A program made the position numbers and the translations under genes. Shown here piece after piece: positions 14,124 to 15,394 of a stretch of 15,394 nt of DNA; positions within the stretch are counted from its first letter, which is position 1, and each line of letters opens with the position of its first letter. The stretch is from NCBI GenBank assembly GCA_007117185.1, contig SKHA01000351.1:1-15394 (forward strand), given 5' to 3'. Source of the DNA: Spirochaeta sp. (GTDB taxonomy: Bacteria > Spirochaetota > Spirochaetia > DSM-27196 > Alkalispirochaetaceae). The notes below the pieces were generated by a model that did no database searches, was not told the origin of the DNA, and was given only the letters and a program-made list of their open reading frames with translations.

Positions 14124-14767
14124 CAGCACAGAAAACGCTCCCGGGAGTACTCCCGCAGGAACGCCCGGAACCGTTTTCGGTGTCCAGGCATCCGCAGCGC
14201 CGTATCAAGGTAGTTCCCGTTGTCGGTGAACTTGATGTCACCGGAAATATCCAGATAGGTATGAGCCGACTCCACCGTCACGATGTACGGAGCGGCGGCT
14301 TTACTCACCAGCAGGTAATTCAGGATGATATTGCCGGTGCGGTGGTTGCCCTCCAGAAAGAGCTGCGGGCGGCTCAGCATCCGCGAATAGAACCCCGTGG
14401 CCAGATGCCAGGGGTTGGTTTCGTTACGGTTCTTCAGAACCCACGCCTTGATCTCGCTGATCTGGCGTAGAAAGCTGCGCCTCGTCTCCTGAAGATGCTG
14501 AAAGTAGAGTTTTCTGGTCACCGGGTCGGTACCGCACAATACCAGATGATTGAGCTCCAGCAGGCTGTGCAACCCCGCCGGGGTAAACAGGTCCATTTCC
14601 TTGGCCAGCAGGTCATTGAGGTACCGGTACGCTTCGGTGATGTTGACGACCATCTCCAGGGTGAGCTCCTCCCGCCGGATCGAGAGTCGATCGTTGATCC
14701 GGGGAAACTCGCTCTGAAACGCATCAAGAGAGTCCGAGATTGCCTGAATATCAAAATGGTTCCGCAT
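14123..14767 (-). CDS. Fic-fold protein with altered catalytic motif (His replaced by Gln)
   Basis: A protein of 214 aa starting at the ATG at 14767, 10 nt after the pstB stop and without a clear ribosome binding site. The Fic core motif of active enzymes is His-Pro-Phe-x-Asp/Glu-Gly-Asn-Gly-Arg-x-x-Arg. Here residues 135-146 read QLFLEGNHRTGN. The Glu-Gly-Asn and Arg-Thr-Gly that hold the anion and metal are kept, while the catalytic His is Gln135 and the last Arg is Asn146. A helical N-terminal region (1-110) precedes the motif, and a short beta segment with Asp-Ile-Ser-Gly-Asp follows. Active Fic enzymes transfer AMP or other phosphate-containing groups to proteins. Without the His, ordinary AMPylation is unlikely, so the protein may bind a nucleotide, use another chemistry, or regulate. 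No membrane segment is present. It may control its neighbours PstB, the Na/Pi-like protein or HPr; this is inference. Confidence 0.75.
   Translation of the reverse strand: MRNHFDIQAISDSLDAFQSEFPRINDRLSIRREELTLEMVVNITEAYRYLNDLLAKEMDLFTPAGLHSLLELNHLVLCGTDPVTRKLYFQHLQETRRSFLRQISEIKAWVLKNRNETNPWHLATGFYSRMLSRPQLFLEGNHRTGNIILNYLLVSKAAAPYIVTVESAHTYLDISGDIKFTDNGNYLDTALRMPGHRKRFRAFLREYSRERFLC
14142..14155. repeat. Perfect 14-bp palindrome inside the 3' end of the Fic-like gene
   Basis: CGGGAGTACTCCCG equals its own reverse complement and lies 19 nt upstream of the Na/Pi-like ATG. In - strand RNA it can form a 5-bp stem with a GUAC loop. It is directly followed by GGGAG, a possible Shine-Dalgarno sequence, which could itself pair in part with the preceding CUCCC. 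It may tune coupled translation of the membrane protein, or be chance in a GC-rich coding region. Confidence 0.4.
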
Positions 14768-14777
14768 GCACGGTATT

Positions 14778-15394
14778 CTAACTGAAAAACCCCGAAAGGT
14801 ACTCCTGGGTACGCTCTTCTTTGGGAGAAGAAAACATCTCTTTGGTGGGGCTCACCTCAACCACCTCTCCCAGATAGAAGAACGCCGTGTAGTCGCTGAC
14901 CCGGGCTGCCTGCTGCATGTTGTGGGTCACGATGACGATTGTCACCTGATCCTTGAGGTGCTGGATCAGCTGCTCGATGCGCATCGTGGCGTTGGGGTCC
15001 AGCGAGCTGGTGGGCTCGTCCATGAGCAGCACCTCAGGATCCACCGCCAGCGCCCGGGCAATGCACAGGCGCTGTTGCTGTCCACCGGAGAGGCTTCCGC
15101 CGGGGCTCTTGAGGCGATCCTTCACCTCGTCCCAGAGGGCCGCGTCGCTGAGGGCCTTCTCTACCGCCTCGTCCAGGACCTCTTTCTTGCGGATCCCCAC
15201 CAGTCGCAGCCCGGCGATCACGTTCTCGTAGATCGACTTGGTGGGAAAGGGGGTGGGCTTCTGAAAGACCATCCCGATCTTGCGCCGGATGAGAACCGCG
15301 TCCATGGCCGGCGCGTAGATATCTTCGCCGTCAAGGAACGCCGACCCGGTCACCTCGATATCGCTGCCCAGATCGTGCATGCGGTTCAGCGCCC
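14778..15394 (-). CDS. pstB: Phosphate ABC transporter ATP-binding protein PstB (N-terminus outside the window)
   Basis: About 205 residues of the C-terminal part are visible, and the frame stays open to the right edge (codons for Ala-Leu-Asn-Arg precede the first internal Met). The N-terminal part, including Walker A, is therefore outside. The Q-loop Phe-Gln-Lys-Pro-Thr-Pro-Phe-Pro followed by Ser-Ile-Tyr-Glu-Asn-Val is specific to PstB. The ABC signature Leu-Ser-Gly-Gly-Gln-Gln-Gln, Walker B Leu-Leu-Met-Asp-Glu-Pro, the D-loop Ser-Ser-Leu-Asp-Pro and the H-loop Val-Thr-His-Asn-Met are all intact. It powers high-affinity phosphate uptake through PstA/PstC at the inner membrane; those genes are expected upstream, beyond the right edge. 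Unlike the usual pstSCAB-phoU order, no separate phoU follows; the PhoU-like domain is instead on the membrane protein two genes on. Confidence 0.95.
   Translation of the reverse strand, partial: ALNRMHDLGSDIEVTGSAFLDGEDIYAPAMDAVLIRRKIGMVFQKPTPFPTKSIYENVIAGLRLVGIRKKEVLDEAVEKALSDAALWDEVKDRLKSPGGSLSGGQQQRLCIARALAVDPEVLLMDEPTSSLDPNATMRIEQLIQHLKDQVTIVIVTHNMQQAARVSDYTAFFYLGEVVEVSPTKEMFSSPKEERTQEYLSGFFS

Noticed and set aside
12465..14213. A 582-codon open frame on the + strand opposite the Na/Pi-like gene
   Set aside because: It is antisense to a well-supported membrane protein gene. The product is Arg/Gln/Pro-rich low-complexity sequence with no recognisable domain.
1..15394. tRNA, rRNA, CRISPR, insertion sequence or phage features
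   Set aside because: I read both strands for cloverleaf ends, repeated spacer patterns, transposase motifs and terminal inverted repeats, and found none that I could support.

Overview
The window is a GC-rich, tightly packed bacterial segment of thirteen protein genes in four transcription blocks. I see no rRNA, tRNA, CRISPR array, insertion sequence or phage gene. A spirochaete of the high-GC Spirochaetales type is the best guess. It rests on the Ser-Gly-Gln-Ala-Glu mature end of the TctC binding protein, a lone HPr with no PTS enzymes beside it, and the general gene mix. No marker gene settles the taxonomy.

Layout. (1) 1-524 (-): a NUDIX hydrolase cut by the left edge, divergent from (2) 591-3459 (+): a RavA-type MoxR AAA+ ATPase and its VWA partner ViaA, one base apart. 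(3) After an AT-rich regulatory gap (3460-3635), 3636-7635 (+) is a four-gene operon: a D-isomer 2-hydroxyacid dehydrogenase coupled by a 4-nt overlap to a tripartite tricarboxylate transporter in the order TctC, TctA, TctB. It probably imports an organic acid and oxidises or reduces it. (4) 12034-7648 (-), convergent with block 3, is a molybdenum hydroxylase operon in the order FAD subunit, [2Fe-2S] subunit, Mo subunit, MocA-like cofactor nucleotidyltransferase. Every gene overlaps the next by 4 or 8 nt. (5) 15394-12227 (-) is a phosphate-related block: PstB (N-terminus outside the window), a Fic-fold protein lacking the catalytic His, a Na/Pi-cotransporter-like membrane protein with a PhoU-like tail, and an HPr. 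It ends in a clear intrinsic terminator that overlaps the HPr stop codon.

Block 5 is the part most worth a second look. Three consecutive proteins each keep a recognisable fold but have lost the signature residue of their family. The Fic motif has Gln for His. The membrane protein has lost the Gln of both QSSS repeats while keeping PhoU-type acidic motifs. HPr has Asp instead of the regulatory Ser46, with His15 intact. Placed next to PstB, they suggest a signalling module linking phosphate status to HPr-dependent control rather than three ordinary enzymes. This is inference and needs comparative testing. The rest of the window looks like well-formed genes of known families.
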